64,000 bases of DNA from Paraconiothyrium sp. Pb-2020. Lineage: Eukaryota; Ascomycota; Dothideomycetes; Pleosporales; Didymosphaeriaceae. Shown piece by piece: positions 1-11,740 of the stretch; position 1 is the first letter of the stretch; each line of letters begins with the position of its first letter. Under the pieces are notes generated by a model, which did not search any database, was not told where the DNA came from, and saw only the letters and a program-made list of their open reading frames with translations. Location of the stretch: contig JAJUBI010000002.1 in the NCBI GenBank assembly GCA_022419385.1, positions 620,001 to 684,000 on the forward strand. The letters are read 5' to 3'. Both the position numbers and the translations under genes were made by a program.

Positions 1-108
1 CCCCACAATGTTCATACACATCCTCAAGCCCGCATATCTCCCAAACGCATCCCTCTCCATTTTCTTCCCTTCTTTTCCCAAACCGCAGACCCTAGAATCT
101 TCAAGCAT

Positions 109-902
109 CTAGATAAGATGCTTGCTTCTGAAATAGCTCCTCAGGTATACAACCTGCCACGCCCCCAAGCTGACTAGCATCCCCATTGTCAGGTAACCAA
201 ACCACTTCACCCGATCGTTCGTGCTCTCATTTGTGTCCCGAAGCTTCTGTTCTCTGCTCCTCAGATAATCCATCTCTACAACGATCTCGCCGACAACCTC
301 CTCAATACGGCGCAATTCAGCTTCGACGGGCTTGAGCTTCTCGCCGGCTTGGATCGCGGACCAGTCCTTTGCGTCGGCGCCGATATCGATGTCGAGCTCG
401 ACGTGGCGCGTGGGATTCAGGTTGCCCTGTGGTGCTGTTTGTTCACGTTAGATAGGAAGACGGTGGAGAAACGGAGGATGTCGTACGCCCAGTGATGATG
501 CTTTCGAAGCACACGTCAAACGCAGAGTCCGCGTGCGATGTGAATGCGTATCTGTTCTCTCCGTAGACGTCCTTGGGCTTGTGGTAGTCGTTGCCCATCG
601 CATCGCGGATCTGTGCCCGTCGTCAGCCCACTTGGTCTTCCAATCCCCAACTGCCCGCTCCAGCTTCAGGCATTGGATCTGCAGTTCCAACGTACATGCA
701 TGTTCACCGTCTGCCCATCGCCACGGTGTCCATCTAGGATCGCTGTCACAACGACGAGCTGGTCCTTTGCAACAAAGTTCCTGATGCAGCGCTCATGCTT
801 GGCCGCTTCGTGGCTGTTTACGGCGTGGAGGTCGAATTTGAGGGCGGTGGCGAGGGGCGCAAGGAGCAGCAGAGTCTGCAGAAAGCGGAGTAACCGGTCC
901 AT
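109..902 (-). CDS. erv25: p24-family ER-Golgi cargo receptor (Erv25-like)
   Basis: Member of the emp24/gp25L/p24 family, which cycles in COPII/COPI vesicles between ER and Golgi and helps sort cargo. Three exons, 902-696, 610-487 and 434-109, are joined by introns of 85 and 52 bp (GTACGT..CAG, GTACGA..CAG) in consistent phase, giving 218 residues, the usual length. The start is the ATG at 902, followed by a signal peptide ending near TALKFDL. The GOLD domain holds the expected cysteine pair (ERCIRNF and DVCFE). A coiled coil around ELRRIEEVVGEI precedes one membrane segment (about residues 187-207), and the short cytosolic tail ends FRSKHLI with Lys at -4, as in COPI sorting signals. The delta (Erv25) assignment rests on the KFDL start and tail; another p24 subtype is less likely. 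Confidence 0.9.
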
Positions 903-1293
903 TGCGTGTTTTGGGTGTGTGTTTGCTCGCGCGAGCGCTGCGGAGTTGTGTCAGTGTTTCGCGAGGGATGATGGAGGACAGATAATCCACGTCCGAGGGT
1001 CGCGCTTGCTGAATTTGGTTAGCGTTGGGGAAGGTGCGACCAGGCCCACGACTGCCAGGGTTGACATCGCTCGTTCAACGTGTATATCTTATCATGGTTA
1101 AGATACGAAAGATCGAGTGGAAATGAGACCTCCCAAGATCTGAATATGGGTGACCGAAAGAAATGTGTCGTCCAGCGAGAAAATTGCTGCTGTATATGCC
1201 ACTCCAGCAATCTGACTATCTAATAATGTCACATCAAAGCAGAATTAACACAAACTACAGTTTGAGCCTGACGCATGCTTTGAAATTCTGGCA
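903..1293. other. intergenic, upstream of erv25
   Basis: Holds the erv25 promoter (transcribed leftwards) and the 3' flank of the tannase-like gene. The open frames here lack family resemblance; I see no gene. Confidence 0.5.
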
Positions 1294-2823
1294 TTATTCG
1301 CACCTGAATGACGAAGACAAGGCCGGATCACCCCCAATATACCTTGACTTCAATGGGTGCAAACAAAGCTCCTGCTCCCACCTTTGCCCCTCAACCGTCC
1401 TGTTCGCTGCCAACGTCTCCGGAACTTCGCCCTCTTCCACCCATCGAACCAACTGCGCAAGTGGATCCGATGGAGCCGCACCCACTCCTCCATGACAATG
1501 GCCAACGCCAGGCGCTGCATAAAAGCGATAGTAGTCCTTCGCCTTCGGATCTAGCTCAAGCACACGCTCGTAATAATCCACCGTACCATTGAAGAAAATA
1601 AGTTCATCCGCCATACCATGCCACGTGATCATTCTTCCACCCGCCTTCTTGAACTGGGTCAGGTCAGGATCGCTGGTGCCGATGATGGAAGTGTACTGGT
1701 TAATGGACGAGTGAAAGGTTGCGTCCCATTCTGCTTGCGTCATGTTATAAGGATCGACGGCTAGGGTCTTCTTTAGGAAGACTTGATACCAGTCTTTGGA
1801 GATGGCGAAGGGTACGCCTGTGCAGGTTCCGTTCGAGGAGCACGTGGTGTTGGCTAGGCCGCTGAGCGGCGCTTGAGGGGCGAGTCCGTACCATTGGAAC
1901 CGTCCGTCGGCGTCTCGGGGTCCAGTCCAGATGGATTTGACAATGGCGGCGGCTTGTTGTGTTATATGACCGGTCGAGCTACCACATGAGTATGCCTGGC
2001 CAATGACACTGCTGGGATCAAAGTCGCATTGTCCAATCATCCCAATGACGCCGTCTTTCAGGCCATCGAGCTCGTCGCATGCTTCAACAGTCGCATTGAT
2101 GATAGCGCCAAACTCGCACTGGCTTGGAAAGTAGTTCGTTTCATGCATAACACGCTGGGGCCAAAATTCTGCCGGTATGAACTTAGCCCAGTTGATTGCT
2201 GGCGCTTCGGCAAGAATCCCATCGTACGCATCGGGATATCTCTGCGCCATCATTAGACCTTGTCGTCCTCCTGTAGAGCATCCATTCCAGTATGATTTCG
2301 TTATTGATCTGCCATAGTAGGCTTCGGTCAATTGCTTGCCGATGACGGTCATATCGTTCAATGAGACAGATGCGAAGTCTTGAAGAAGGTAGAGGTTGAC
2401 GCTCCCAGGGCTCAACAGTCCCCAGGAAGATTGGTTTGTGGTGCTGGTGTGCCCTCCGTCTGTGGTGACAGCGGCATAGCCTTGCGACACTGCGCTGACC
2501 ATATCTTCGATGTCTGCATTGGTGGTCCAACCACTCCCTCCGACGGCCTGGAAACGGCCGTTCCACGTGTTGGGAAGCCACAGAGAGACGTTGATTCGAT
2601 CATTCTGACCCGGATGCGTGTAGTTGATTGAGACGTTGCAGAAGTCTATGCTTGTGTTGAGGTCGGTCGAACTATTGACCTGAACGGCATCGATGGAGAG
2701 GATTGATGCTCCCAACAATTCTGGTGCAGGCAGTTTTCCAGACGAGCAATTGGTTGCAACCGCACGTACCGTTGTCGCTAGGGGGGTGTATGTACAGATG
2801 GAAGCAAGTGAAGGACATAACAT
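1294..2823 (-). CDS. tannase / feruloyl esterase family protein
   Basis: Single-exon, 509-residue serine esterase of the fungal tannase/feruloyl esterase family, which cleaves gallate or ferulate esters of plant phenolics and cell-wall polysaccharides. The nucleophile sits in NGCSTGGRQG (about residue 180), the acid in HGMADELIF and the histidine in GVGHCHGG; Cys next to Ser and Cys after His form the CS-D-HC disulfide motif typical of the family. There are many N-glycosylation sites (NxS/T), as in a secreted enzyme. Oddity: the ATG at 2823 starts almost at the mature domain (MLCPSLASICTY) without a clear signal peptide, and I found no upstream signal exon, so the 5' end may be missing or in an unrecognised exon. 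Substrate cannot be read from sequence. Confidence 0.85.
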   Translation of the reverse strand: MLCPSLASICTYTPLATTVRAVATNCSSGKLPAPELLGASILSIDAVQVNSSTDLNTSIDFCNVSINYTHPGQNDRINVSLWLPNTWNGRFQAVGGSGWTTNADIEDMVSAVSQGYAAVTTDGGHTSTTNQSSWGLLSPGSVNLYLLQDFASVSLNDMTVIGKQLTEAYYGRSITKSYWNGCSTGGRQGLMMAQRYPDAYDGILAEAPAINWAKFIPAEFWPQRVMHETNYFPSQCEFGAIINATVEACDELDGLKDGVIGMIGQCDFDPSSVIGQAYSCGSSTGHITQQAAAIVKSIWTGPRDADGRFQWYGLAPQAPLSGLANTTCSSNGTCTGVPFAISKDWYQVFLKKTLAVDPYNMTQAEWDATFHSSINQYTSIIGTSDPDLTQFKKAGGRMITWHGMADELIFFNGTVDYYERVLELDPKAKDYYRFYAAPGVGHCHGGVGAAPSDPLAQLVRWVEEGEVPETLAANRTVEGQRWEQELCLHPLKSRYIGGDPALSSSFRCE

Positions 2824-3597
2824 CTTGTAAGCTAGATACTGCTGAGCTTTGAGGCCTGTGCCTTTTGTGGAAGCACTTCACCTTCACAGTGCTTTTGACA
2901 GCCGATGTTCAAGATTGATGGTGTATTGCTTATTGGTCGGCCTCGGCTCCTACATATGTACTCCGACGTGGGTCACCATGAGTGGTGCTCCGCGCGCTAT
3001 CCATTGTACTATCGTGGAAAATTGTGCCCTGGAGTAATAATCGGAACAGGGGCCCCACTTGATCGGTGAGCTTGTATTCGGGCGATGGAAACTAAGCTAC
3101 AAGTGTGTGGTTACCGTGGTCACGCTGGTCTCGGCATCGCGCGTCGGGAACTGCCCGTGGTAGACCCTCGCAATCCGGTACATATCAAGGCTATCCGCAG
3201 TCGATTTCCACCGCTGAGGGTCGGCTAACATGCTGCAAGAGACGATGTCGCACAGCAACTGAGACCTTGAGATTGGTGTTGTGTCGGGAGCAAGTGTCCG
3301 TGCCGCATGACGTCTTGAGACTATCTTAGTGGGCTGTAACGGGTTAGCTGGTTTAATTATCGGGAAGGTCGCACCGAGGCCTGGACACCTTCCGAGGTGA
3401 GTTCAGTAACACCGATTCCTAGTATACATGGCCATCGACGGGATCTGCGAGATAATGGAGAATTTGCAGTATATATGCATTGCGAATGATGTCGATCGAC
3501 TCCGGAAACACCCTACAAACCGTTACGAAAGCGTATACCAGTATCAATACCCACGCAAATCAGTCGCTCAAAACGCTGCAACAACCAACACATGATT
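2824..3597. other. intergenic
   Basis: 774 bp between the tannase start and the SDR 3' end. Searched for a signal-peptide exon for the tannase without success; no convincing gene. Confidence 0.4.
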
Positions 3598-4821
3598 TCA
3601 CCAAGCCGTGGTGCCACCATCCATGATCATGTTGGACCCGGTCTATAGGCTGTCAGCATCTTTCTTCGCCTATCGACAGTCTTCCTTACCATGTAACTGC
3701 TCGCCCGACTAAGCAGGAATAATCCTGCCGCCTTGTACTCCTCCGGAGTACTGAGCCGACCTAGCATATTATTATTTTCCCACTCGCCTCTGTCTGCCTC
3801 CCCTTCCCTGAAGTTCTCCTCCACCATCGGCGTCACAATGTGTCCGGGGCTCAGCGAGTTGACACGAATCCCTCCCGAGCCATCTGGGTTCTTGCGACCC
3901 CATTCCATGGCAAGATTCTTGGCTAGCTGTACCACTGCCGCCTTTGAAGAGTTGTATACGGGCGCGATGAATCCTCTGTTGGCGATGGTGCCGCTCATCG
4001 ATGCGATTAGGCAAATCGAGCCCTCGATCTTGTACTTGTGCATCTGGCGTGCACAGGCGCGTGCCGAAAGAAAGACTCCAGTGTAATTGACCGACAGCAT
4101 CTTTGAGATGTCCGCTGCCGAATAGTCCAACGCCGGGGTGACTTGCTGGATCGCAGCGGCTATCATCAGTCAGCCTACTATTTCCGCGAGATTTGGCGTC
4201 CCTATCGCCTGCGTACCAGCAATAAGTCCGTCTAATCGTTGTCTCTCTGCTGCAATGTTTGCAACAACCTTCTCAAGCGAGACATCGTCGGTCACGTCCA
4301 CCTGATGGTAGACCAATTCACCTCCGTATTCCCGCTTCATTCGTTCGGCAGACTCCCCGAAGGCTGGGTCGGGTTGTTCTAGACGATCGAGGCAATGTAC
4401 TTTATCTTGTCAGTTGCTCTCCGCCACAACAACAACTGTGGTACAACTCACCCTTTCCGCCAGCCTCGACAAGACCTTCTGCCATACACAGACCTAGTCC
4501 TCGGCCACCACCTGGAATTGGTCAGACTCGACAATATCGGTAGTGATCATGCTCTGCTAAGGGGGAACAACGGCATGCTGCACCTGTGACGACGAAGACC
4601 TTCCCAGCAACATCAAATCGACTGTATGGTTGATTGCCCACGCTCTCGCCTTTCGTGTAGGGTGCACGGTCTTCTGAGTAACCGGAGTGTGAACTGGCGA
4701 AGCGGCATTGGAACGTCGGAACGAGCGGGGTTGGTCGCAAAGGATCAGGTCGAAGGCTTGGTACTGATCGCCAGGCTGATGTTGCGCCGGCTACGCGACG
4801 GACGAGCGCTCTCGAGGCCAT
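3598..4821 (-). CDS. short-chain dehydrogenase/reductase with mitochondrial-type leader
   Basis: Classical SDR, NAD(P)-dependent, 331 residues from five exons: 4821-4584, 4511-4452, 4399-4217, 4159-3690 and 3642-3598, all GT-AG and in phase. The first ~50 residues are Arg/Ser-rich without acids (MASRALVRRVAG...), like a mitochondrial presequence. The Rossmann motif TGGGRGLG is rebuilt only across the first intron; the catalytic set is Asn in LSVNYTG, Ser in ASMSG and YNSSK. The C-terminus ends on the common TGSNMIMDGGTTAW pattern. Family resemblance is to sorbose/arabinitol/xylulose-type polyol reductases, but the substrate is not determined. No functional neighbour is evident. Confidence 0.88.
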
Positions 4822-5593
4822 CGTGTATCAAGAACGACGTGGAACGTTGGCAGGAAAACAGCTACTGTGACAAAAACAAAGGGCAGCAGTCAAGGCTGGA
4901 AGGTGCAGTTCCCCCTTCCTTCCAGAGGGCTTATAACGCAGAGCAGCATGATGTAATTCTAGCGCGCACCGTAAGCCACGCCTTCCTGCCAACGTCCATC
5001 GTGAGTGCGAATTGGCCGACGAGCGCGCCCAGAGCCAATCGCTTCCTCAACAGTACCACGCACCCGTTCTTCCCGCACGACGATGCTCACTGCAACCAAC
5101 TCACGAGACCCCCCACGCATGTCAGAGGCACGCAGATCATCGATCCAGCAGCCATGGTTTATTGCGGGGCTCCTGCAGGGGGCCAACCGATTTGCGGGGA
5201 CAAGCGGGGGTCTCAGCAGCAGCCTCTCGCTCCCATTGGCCGCCTTCTGCTTATCGCTTAGCCTTAGCTCGGCGCATGTTCCGGTGCGGCTTTGGGAAGG
5301 AACGTCCAGGACATCATGCTTTCATCACAGCCCTTTCATCGCAATCATCGAATTCTCAGAATGCTATGAGGACCCCTACTAGTACAAGCGCGCCTAGGAC
5401 TCGGCAAGTCGGCAAGTCTCCGGTTGCCGCTGCCGTCAGGCACGCGTCAGTCGTGCGGCTGGCAGGAGTAATATGCCGCGACGTCATGTCACGAATTTCA
5501 CCACATGCATGTTTACACGATGAGGTACTTTGGTGTTCAGCTTGCCATGGAAGACAAGCTGATAATCTAGCAAGCTGATTGTCTGGCAAGCTA
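4822..5593. other. intergenic
   Basis: SDR promoter side. Overlapping open frames on both strands are low-complexity and have no start or domain I trust. Confidence 0.4.
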
Positions 5594-7027
5594 CTAATCT
5601 GGCAGCACTTTATCCAGGAAAGACAACCACAGCCGCTGAGCAGTAGCTTGCGTTTGCTTCAGCACGACTTCCCGGTACCGGTCCACATCCTTCTTTGCAA
5701 CCGCAGCCATTCGCTCACGCGCCTGATACATACCCAAGTCCCCTAGCTTATCCAGATTTGCTATGATGCTACTAACATGTGGTGTCCAATACTCCAACCG
5801 CTTTCGGATCTCGTCCGCTGGCTCGAAGACGAGCATCAACCTGCTCAGGTACGAATCCGGCCCTGCCGTGTGCTGAAGCTGTACTGGTGGCTGCAGCCAT
5901 CTGAGGATCCTGTCGCAGGCATCGACGTGGTCTTCAGCTGTTATGCAGACGCACAACCTGGCCCTACATATCTTACACTTTGCGTCTATTGGTCGGTCTT
6001 TCATCTGCGCATCCCGGCAATGCCGTCCAAAAACGTGACCACACGGCCTGACGCGTATGGGGATGTGTGATTTCTCCGTGCCGCGGTTCTCCAGGCTATA
6101 AGCCTCACCGCATATAGAACACGTTGATCCATCCTTAAGAGCTCCTTCTTCGAGATGCGGCTCGCTTAATGCGCTCACGAATTCTACGCCCGCAGCTGTG
6201 AACTCGCGCTTCAGGCCTTTACCCTCCTCTATCTCTACATTCATACAGCAGAACTCTTGCGTCGACAGACTCCACATCCACGCCTGCAGCCTTTCCTGAT
6301 CAATAGCGAAGTCTTCCAAAAAGCGTTGTTGCCGCACGGCCCCGAGCTGCTTCCACATGTCAGCGTACTCAGATCTCCCACTAGACTTCGTGGGCCATTG
6401 TTCGGGATCGGTGAACCACTGCCAGCCTCGAATGAACGCTTCGCTCAAACTAAGGCTCTCATCTTGCAGAATCTCCTGCAAATGTCGGAACCACCAGATC
6501 TTCGCCCACAATCCTTGCTGTTCCCGCTCGTCCTTCGGTATAGATCGCAGGTAATCTTTTGTGACCATTGCTACGAAACTATCCAAGTCATGGCCTTCGT
6601 AAGCAAGGTCAACACCTCGATTCAAAAACTTCTCAATGAGCTCCTCGATCAGGTCGAAGTAGACCAGGCGTCCTGCATCCAGGAAATCATCAATTTCCCA
6701 CTGTCGTCGCCTCTTCCCGCGTTCTAATAGCATAGCCTCATCGTCCCAGCTAGGGATCGATTGATAATGGTTACATATATGTGGAAAATCTTCCAGAGAG
6801 CCAAGCGGGAATGTTTCGCGGAAAGCTTGATCTGCCTCAATGAGAATATATTCCTTAATGCAGACTTTGTAGCGCCAAAGGAAGCGGTGGATCTGAATGA
6901 TGGTCGCTATCTGGCCTTCGAGGCGGATGACGCGGTTGTATGCCTTGTGCTTTGGGTCGATCAGCGACCGACGCCCTAGAAGCGCCGGTCGGTGTTTCGT
7001 TCGTGTGTTACTGTTCTGGGGAGGCAT
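5594..7027 (-). CDS. RING-type zinc finger protein, otherwise unknown
   Basis: Single-exon ORF of 477 residues from the ATG at 7027. A RING-like zinc finger lies at about residues 300-355: CSICGEAY, then a long loop, PCGHVFGRHC, and CKICRARLC, i.e. paired CxxC with a CxHxxxHC centre. This suggests an E3 ubiquitin ligase or another zinc-stabilised binding role. The N-terminal 290 residues are charged and helical (Trp- and Glu-rich, e.g. WFRHLQEIL) and not recognised; a helical tail follows the RING. No signal peptide or membrane segment. Similar lineage-restricted RING ORFs are common in plant-associated ascomycetes; partners are unknown. Confidence 0.75.
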   Translation of the reverse strand: MPPQNSNTRTKHRPALLGRRSLIDPKHKAYNRVIRLEGQIATIIQIHRFLWRYKVCIKEYILIEADQAFRETFPLGSLEDFPHICNHYQSIPSWDDEAMLLERGKRRRQWEIDDFLDAGRLVYFDLIEELIEKFLNRGVDLAYEGHDLDSFVAMVTKDYLRSIPKDEREQQGLWAKIWWFRHLQEILQDESLSLSEAFIRGWQWFTDPEQWPTKSSGRSEYADMWKQLGAVRQQRFLEDFAIDQERLQAWMWSLSTQEFCCMNVEIEEGKGLKREFTAAGVEFVSALSEPHLEEGALKDGSTCSICGEAYSLENRGTEKSHIPIRVRPCGHVFGRHCRDAQMKDRPIDAKCKICRARLCVCITAEDHVDACDRILRWLQPPVQLQHTAGPDSYLSRLMLVFEPADEIRKRLEYWTPHVSSIIANLDKLGDLGMYQARERMAAVAKKDVDRYREVVLKQTQATAQRLWLSFLDKVLPD

Positions 7028-7264
7028 TTACGTTGTACTGGTGTTGGGCAAAGATTACAATGATCAATTCGGAGAGCGATATAGAGTGCGCAAGATACAG
7101 GTCCGACCGCGCACATGTCGAACACGTCACTGCGACAATTCTCTCCATATCAATCTTCGCGATGTCAACGGCCGTTCTACTTTCGCATCACATACACCCA
7201 CGTCAATCCTTTGAGAACGGACTTTCCATCAATCACAAATTCAATTCACACCTAACGATCCTTC

Positions 7265-8989
7265 TCAACCCGACTTCCTCTCTTCAACATGCTCCACAAC
7301 ATCCCCAACCCCCTTCTGACTCAGCACCTCTTCATCATCCCTCGCCACCCGCTCAATCGCCTCCCTCTCCCGCTTCTTCTCATCCTTCCTGTACAGCCAC
7401 TGACTCAACATGAAGAAGAACCAGCACCCAAACACAAAAGCGATATTCACACTGTACCCCTTCTTCCATCGCGGAGCTTCCACCTGCGGGAACACAACAA
7501 CAGGATAGAACGAATAAATCGCCCACCCAGACGTGAGCATTGCGCCCACGGTGACAGCGCGGGCTTCCGCGTCGTCGCGAAGCGCAACATTGATAAAGGG
7601 CATGAGAATCGGAGTTATAGCTGCGGAGACGCCGAGGAGGTAGTACGATGCAAAGTGCAGTCCTTTGGGAATGTCCCAGACGAGCAGACAGATGTTTGCG
7701 AAGAGGAAGATGACTTGGACGATGCTGAAGACGGACCAGAGAGGATAGATCATGCAGAGGGAGGTTGCGAGGAGGGCGGCGACGACGGAGACGCCCTGTG
7801 CGCCGGTGGGGATCACGTTGATCTGGCCGACGGTGTAGGCGTGGTATTTTGTGGCGAGGTCTTTGAGCCAGAGGGCCATCTGGCCGTGGGGGTAGGAGGA
7901 GGAGAGGAAGCTACCGTCTATTAGCTGCTATATATTGGCACTGATGGGATCCTTGGGAGCACTCACAATGTATACGCGCCCACGCCGACATAGAACTCCC
8001 ACCTTCTTAACGTACGCTTGACAACGCTCCAATTCAGCTTCTTACTATCCTCGATGCCAATATCGCGCACACGCTTAATCGCAAGCGCATGCTGAGCCTC
8101 CGTCAACCACCACGGCTTCTTACTACTCGGCAGCCCCGGAAAGATGAAGAACCCCGCAATCGCAATCGGCAGCGAAATAATCCCATCAATGATGAACAAC
8201 CACCGCCATCCAGCCATCCCCCCAACCCCATTCAAATTCTCATACGCCGCCTTCTGCAAATACCCACCGAACATCACCGCAATGTTATTCGACACATACC
8301 ACACGCCCGTCCTCTTGAACACCTCTTCCGGCCGGTACCAGCTGCCCAGCACATACGTGGTCCCCGATGCGACGGGTGTTTCAAGCAACCCGAGGAGAAA
8401 CCGCGTGCCGTAGATGTCGTGCTCGTTGCGCATCTGCGACTGGCAGAATGTGACGACGGACCAGAGGACTTCCATGGTGGGGAGATACCAGCGGGCGAGG
8501 CTGGGGCGGGAGAGGATGAGCAGAGAGGGGATCTGGCAGACGAGGTAGCCGACGTTGTAGAAGGTGCCGAAGAGGGAGTATTGGTTTCCATAGAGGTTTA
8601 ATTCTTCTTTCATGCCGGAGACGAAGGCGTTGTTTATGTTGGAGGAGTCGAGCCATTTTAGGAAGACTGGGGGAGGTTAGCTGGTGGGTTGCTTCGTCGG
8701 GTAGGCTCTTCGCTTGAAGAAATGCGAGCAATGGCAGCTTTTGAAGGGGAGACGTACACATGAACGAGCAAAACGTCAGCAAACAAGCGTCCAGCTTCCG
8801 CAACAGCGCACGCTCTTCCTCGGGGTAGTGCTTGGGGTACCACTCCCAAAGGTACATCCACGCCTTCCACGGCGACCGCTTCGGCGCATCAGTCGGTGCA
8901 ATCGTATTCGCATTTCTCCAATCAACCTGCGCTTCTCCCTCACGCGGCGCCGTCGCCATAGGAGCCTCTTCTCGCGGTGTTGTCGCCAT
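7265..8989 (-). CDS. MFS transporter, Dal5/anion:cation symporter type
   Basis: Major facilitator superfamily permease of the Dal5 (allantoate, nicotinate, pantothenate) group. Three exons 8989-8758, 8666-7967 and 7910-7265 encode 525 residues. The start is the ATG at 8989, because the codon just upstream is GTG. Exon joins restore CSFMFFLKWLDSSNI (first membrane helix and the D-R/S-N-I motif of the group) and YTFFLSSSYPHGQM. Other family marks are GWRWLFIIDG, PWWLTEA and about 12 hydrophobic segments; the C-terminal tail is charged and cytosolic. Substrate is unknown. The second Dal5-type gene in this window (53.7-55.7 kb) is a distinct paralogue. Confidence 0.88.
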
Positions 8990-9715
8990 CACTCGAAGAG
9001 CGTTGTTCGTTCACAACGCGAAACACGAATTGCGAAGAAAGACGACAACCGGTACCGCAAGACGTCGAAACAACTGCGGGTGCGACCGATGATCCTGGTC
9101 CCCCCCGCCTCAATTTGTAGTACCATCCCCGTGGGCAAATATCAAGGTTGGATGATATAGCGGTCGTGCTTGCGTGCGGGCATCGGGGGATTTCCCGGCC
9201 GGGGCGGCCAATAGTGCGGGGTGAGCGTCCGGGGGAATAACTCCACGAACGGCCGTGTGGAGGGAAGTGGGTCGCCGATGCGGTGAGTAAGACGGCACGT
9301 GCTCTGAAGTCTTGGATGGGGTCATCGCGTTGGGAAACCTGGTTTGTGGGCAGATGGGCAGATGGTGTCGTGCGGGATGTGCTGTCTTGCAACGCGGTGC
9401 CGGCATTGAGGAGGGCCGATATGACAGGACATGCTCGAAAGTGGTGCCACAGACTTGAGCTTGGGTATTCTTGCTGTGTACTTGTTCGTAGAGCAGTACA
9501 TCGTTGGCCTTGACATGGAACTTTTGCGAGCTAGGATGAACAAGGAATGGTGTAGCAACCGAGAACTGGACGCGACTGCCAGCTCGACGAATTTCCATCA
9601 CCTCTACGAAGAAGGAGCGCGTGCATCATCACAGACTATGGGAAGGCCGAGTGCACAGTGAACAGTGTTTAACGATTCGATTGCGTTCTCGCAGTTCTAA
9701 TGGCTGTACTCTGAT
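8990..9715. other. intergenic
   Basis: 726 bp between the MFS start and the GH5 3' end. Open frames on both strands lack domains or signal peptides; nothing supported. Confidence 0.4.
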
Positions 9716-11063
9716 TCAGTCTAGAGCAGCAATCATCTTATCCAAGCTATTTTCGAGCGTTACAGGGTCGCGCACAGCGTCCCAATTATAGTTCAGCAGA
9801 CCCCAAAACTCTTCAGGGCCTTGTAACGTATTAGGCGTCCGATTCGGTCTCGTTTGCAGGTAGAAGCTACCCGAGATCTCCCACTGCATCCAGCTCACTT
9901 GGTAGTCTTCCACCATCTCAATCAGACACTTGTTATACGTTGTCTGGTTCCAGTACGTTCCATTCTGAATAAAGCCCCATTCAGTGATCGCAACTGGGAA
10001 CAGGTATTTTGTAGCTGGATCGGACGAATTCACAGCCTGGAAACCCTGCTTATACCAATTTGCCTTGAACGTAGGGCAACTGTTTTGAGTCGCCTCGAAG
10101 TCGTATTTGTGGAGCTCGAGCACAATATTGTCCTCCCAAGCGAAGTCACCGGGGACAAATGTCGCGGTCTTGTTCGCGGTCGCGGTTCCAGCGGTGCCAT
10201 TCAATGTCTTTCCCAGAGGTATTGGGTCGATATAGGTGTCGTAGCTCAGTCCAGAGAAGAATATCAGAGCATCTGGTGCCGCCTCATGAACAGCATCCGC
10301 AGCCGCTGTCATATGGACGTACCATGTGTACCAGTCTACTGGTTCGGAAGTGGTCGCCTTGCGGAGCTCATTACGAAGGCCGACTGACGCAAACGTGGGC
10401 CAGTTCTCTCTCGCCTGCCTAATGTTAGCTCGGTAAAAAGGTCAGCGAAAATACCCATACGTGTCTTGAGATGAAAGACCATCCGCGAGTCCAGTTGTCG
10501 ACATCGAAGTACTTCTCCCCAAACCAACCATTCCCGTCGTCATCACCACAGCACCAGAAAGCTTTCGACACATGGTTGTCAAGATGCAGAATCACCCCTT
10601 GGTTTGCTAGCTCCTTCGCTACAGCGTCCCAAACTTCCAGCCTAGTGGTCTTACTGGTAAACTGTGGATTGTGCTCCAAGATTTGCTCCAGTACCAGTGT
10701 CCCGTTCTCCTGTCCAAGAGCATTGATGACGGACCTCTCAAGCGTTTGGTTGGTGTTGTTGCTGTAGATGTCGTCAATCATCTCTATGGCAAAGGTCATT
10801 CGCACTGAATTGAGTCCAAATTTGGGGATCCATGCGACAATATCGGCAACAGAGGCATGTTGAAGGCCTTCTGGAATCATTATTTCCTGGTGGCCGGGCC
10901 AATTGGTGCCTTTGTAGTGAAAGATGTCTCCATTGCTATCGAAGATGTCCCTCCCCTTCGTCGAGAAAGGCAGATTGGGGGCATCACGTTTGGTAGCTGC
11001 TGCCGGCAGAGCAGCCGCAACCGAGCTCAAAAGGAGCGTGATGGACACGTAATTCCACAACAT
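9716..11063 (-). CDS. secreted glycoside hydrolase family 5 enzyme
   Basis: GH5 (clan GH-A) beta-glycanase, 433 residues from exons 11063-10461 and 10414-9716 (46-bp intron, GTATGG..GCAG). A signal peptide (LLLSSVAAALPAAA) is followed by a possible KR dibasic pro-site. The acid/base Glu is in GLRNEL (reached across the intron by SRHARENW), and the nucleophile Glu in AITEWG; KGTNWPGHQE and HLDNHVSK are typical of the fungal cellulase-like GH5 group. Several NxT sites fit secretion. The subfamily and so the substrate (cellulose, mannan or glucan) cannot be fixed by eye. It shares a 677-bp intergenic region with the GH88 relic, transcribed the other way. Confidence 0.9.
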
Positions 11064-11740
11064 GGCGCAACAAAGACACTGAGAAATCGAGCAAATATTT
11101 CTTACAATGTCTTACCCACGAACCTGGTTCTTATCGTATGTGCGTGCCATTCGGCGCGTCATACTCAATAGATTAAATGCACGAATAGCCTTCCCTGCGT
11201 GCAGTCCAAGAGCTACTTCTTGACCTACAAGACTGTTCATGCGGGGTTACATGCGCTACTAAGGTACCTAAGTTATTTCCAGAATGTCGGTTCGAAAGAT
11301 CCGCGCTGGAAGACTGAACCTCGCACTAGGCTATGGATGCGTTTCCAGAAAAGTGCCGTCCCGAATCACCTGGTCACGAGAGCGATGCGACTTCATTTGT
11401 ACGGATCACGTTGCAGCCACAACGACTTTTGCCGAGCGGCGGACACTTTCTTTAGAGAGTAACGGCCGAGTATCGGGCATCGGGCTAATGGCGATCCGGT
11501 ATTTAGCCCAGCCATTCGCGAGCAATTCCTCCGAGACTTATGGTCTTTGCCCCGCGACCTGTAGCGTAGCTCTCGTGGCTTTGGCATGTGCTTCAATACG
11601 AGGTGTGTGTGTTGACAGCGCAGCGCGCCCAGGCAAAGTGGTACTTTGAGACTTTTGCAAGATTTGTACTCAGGGCTGCGTTCCTAGTCAGGCCCCAAAT
11701 CATCGTAATACTATACCAAAACTGATCACCGACTTTTACA
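11064..11740. promoter_or_regulatory. divergent intergenic region GH5 / GH88 relic
   Basis: 677 bp shared by two divergently oriented carbohydrate-enzyme loci; it must carry the GH5 promoter and the former GH88 promoter. No operator was identified with confidence. Confidence 0.4.

Noticed and set aside
9110..9601. 163-codon minus-strand open frame between the MFS and GH5 genes
   Set aside because: No start context, no domain, overlapping open frames in several phases.
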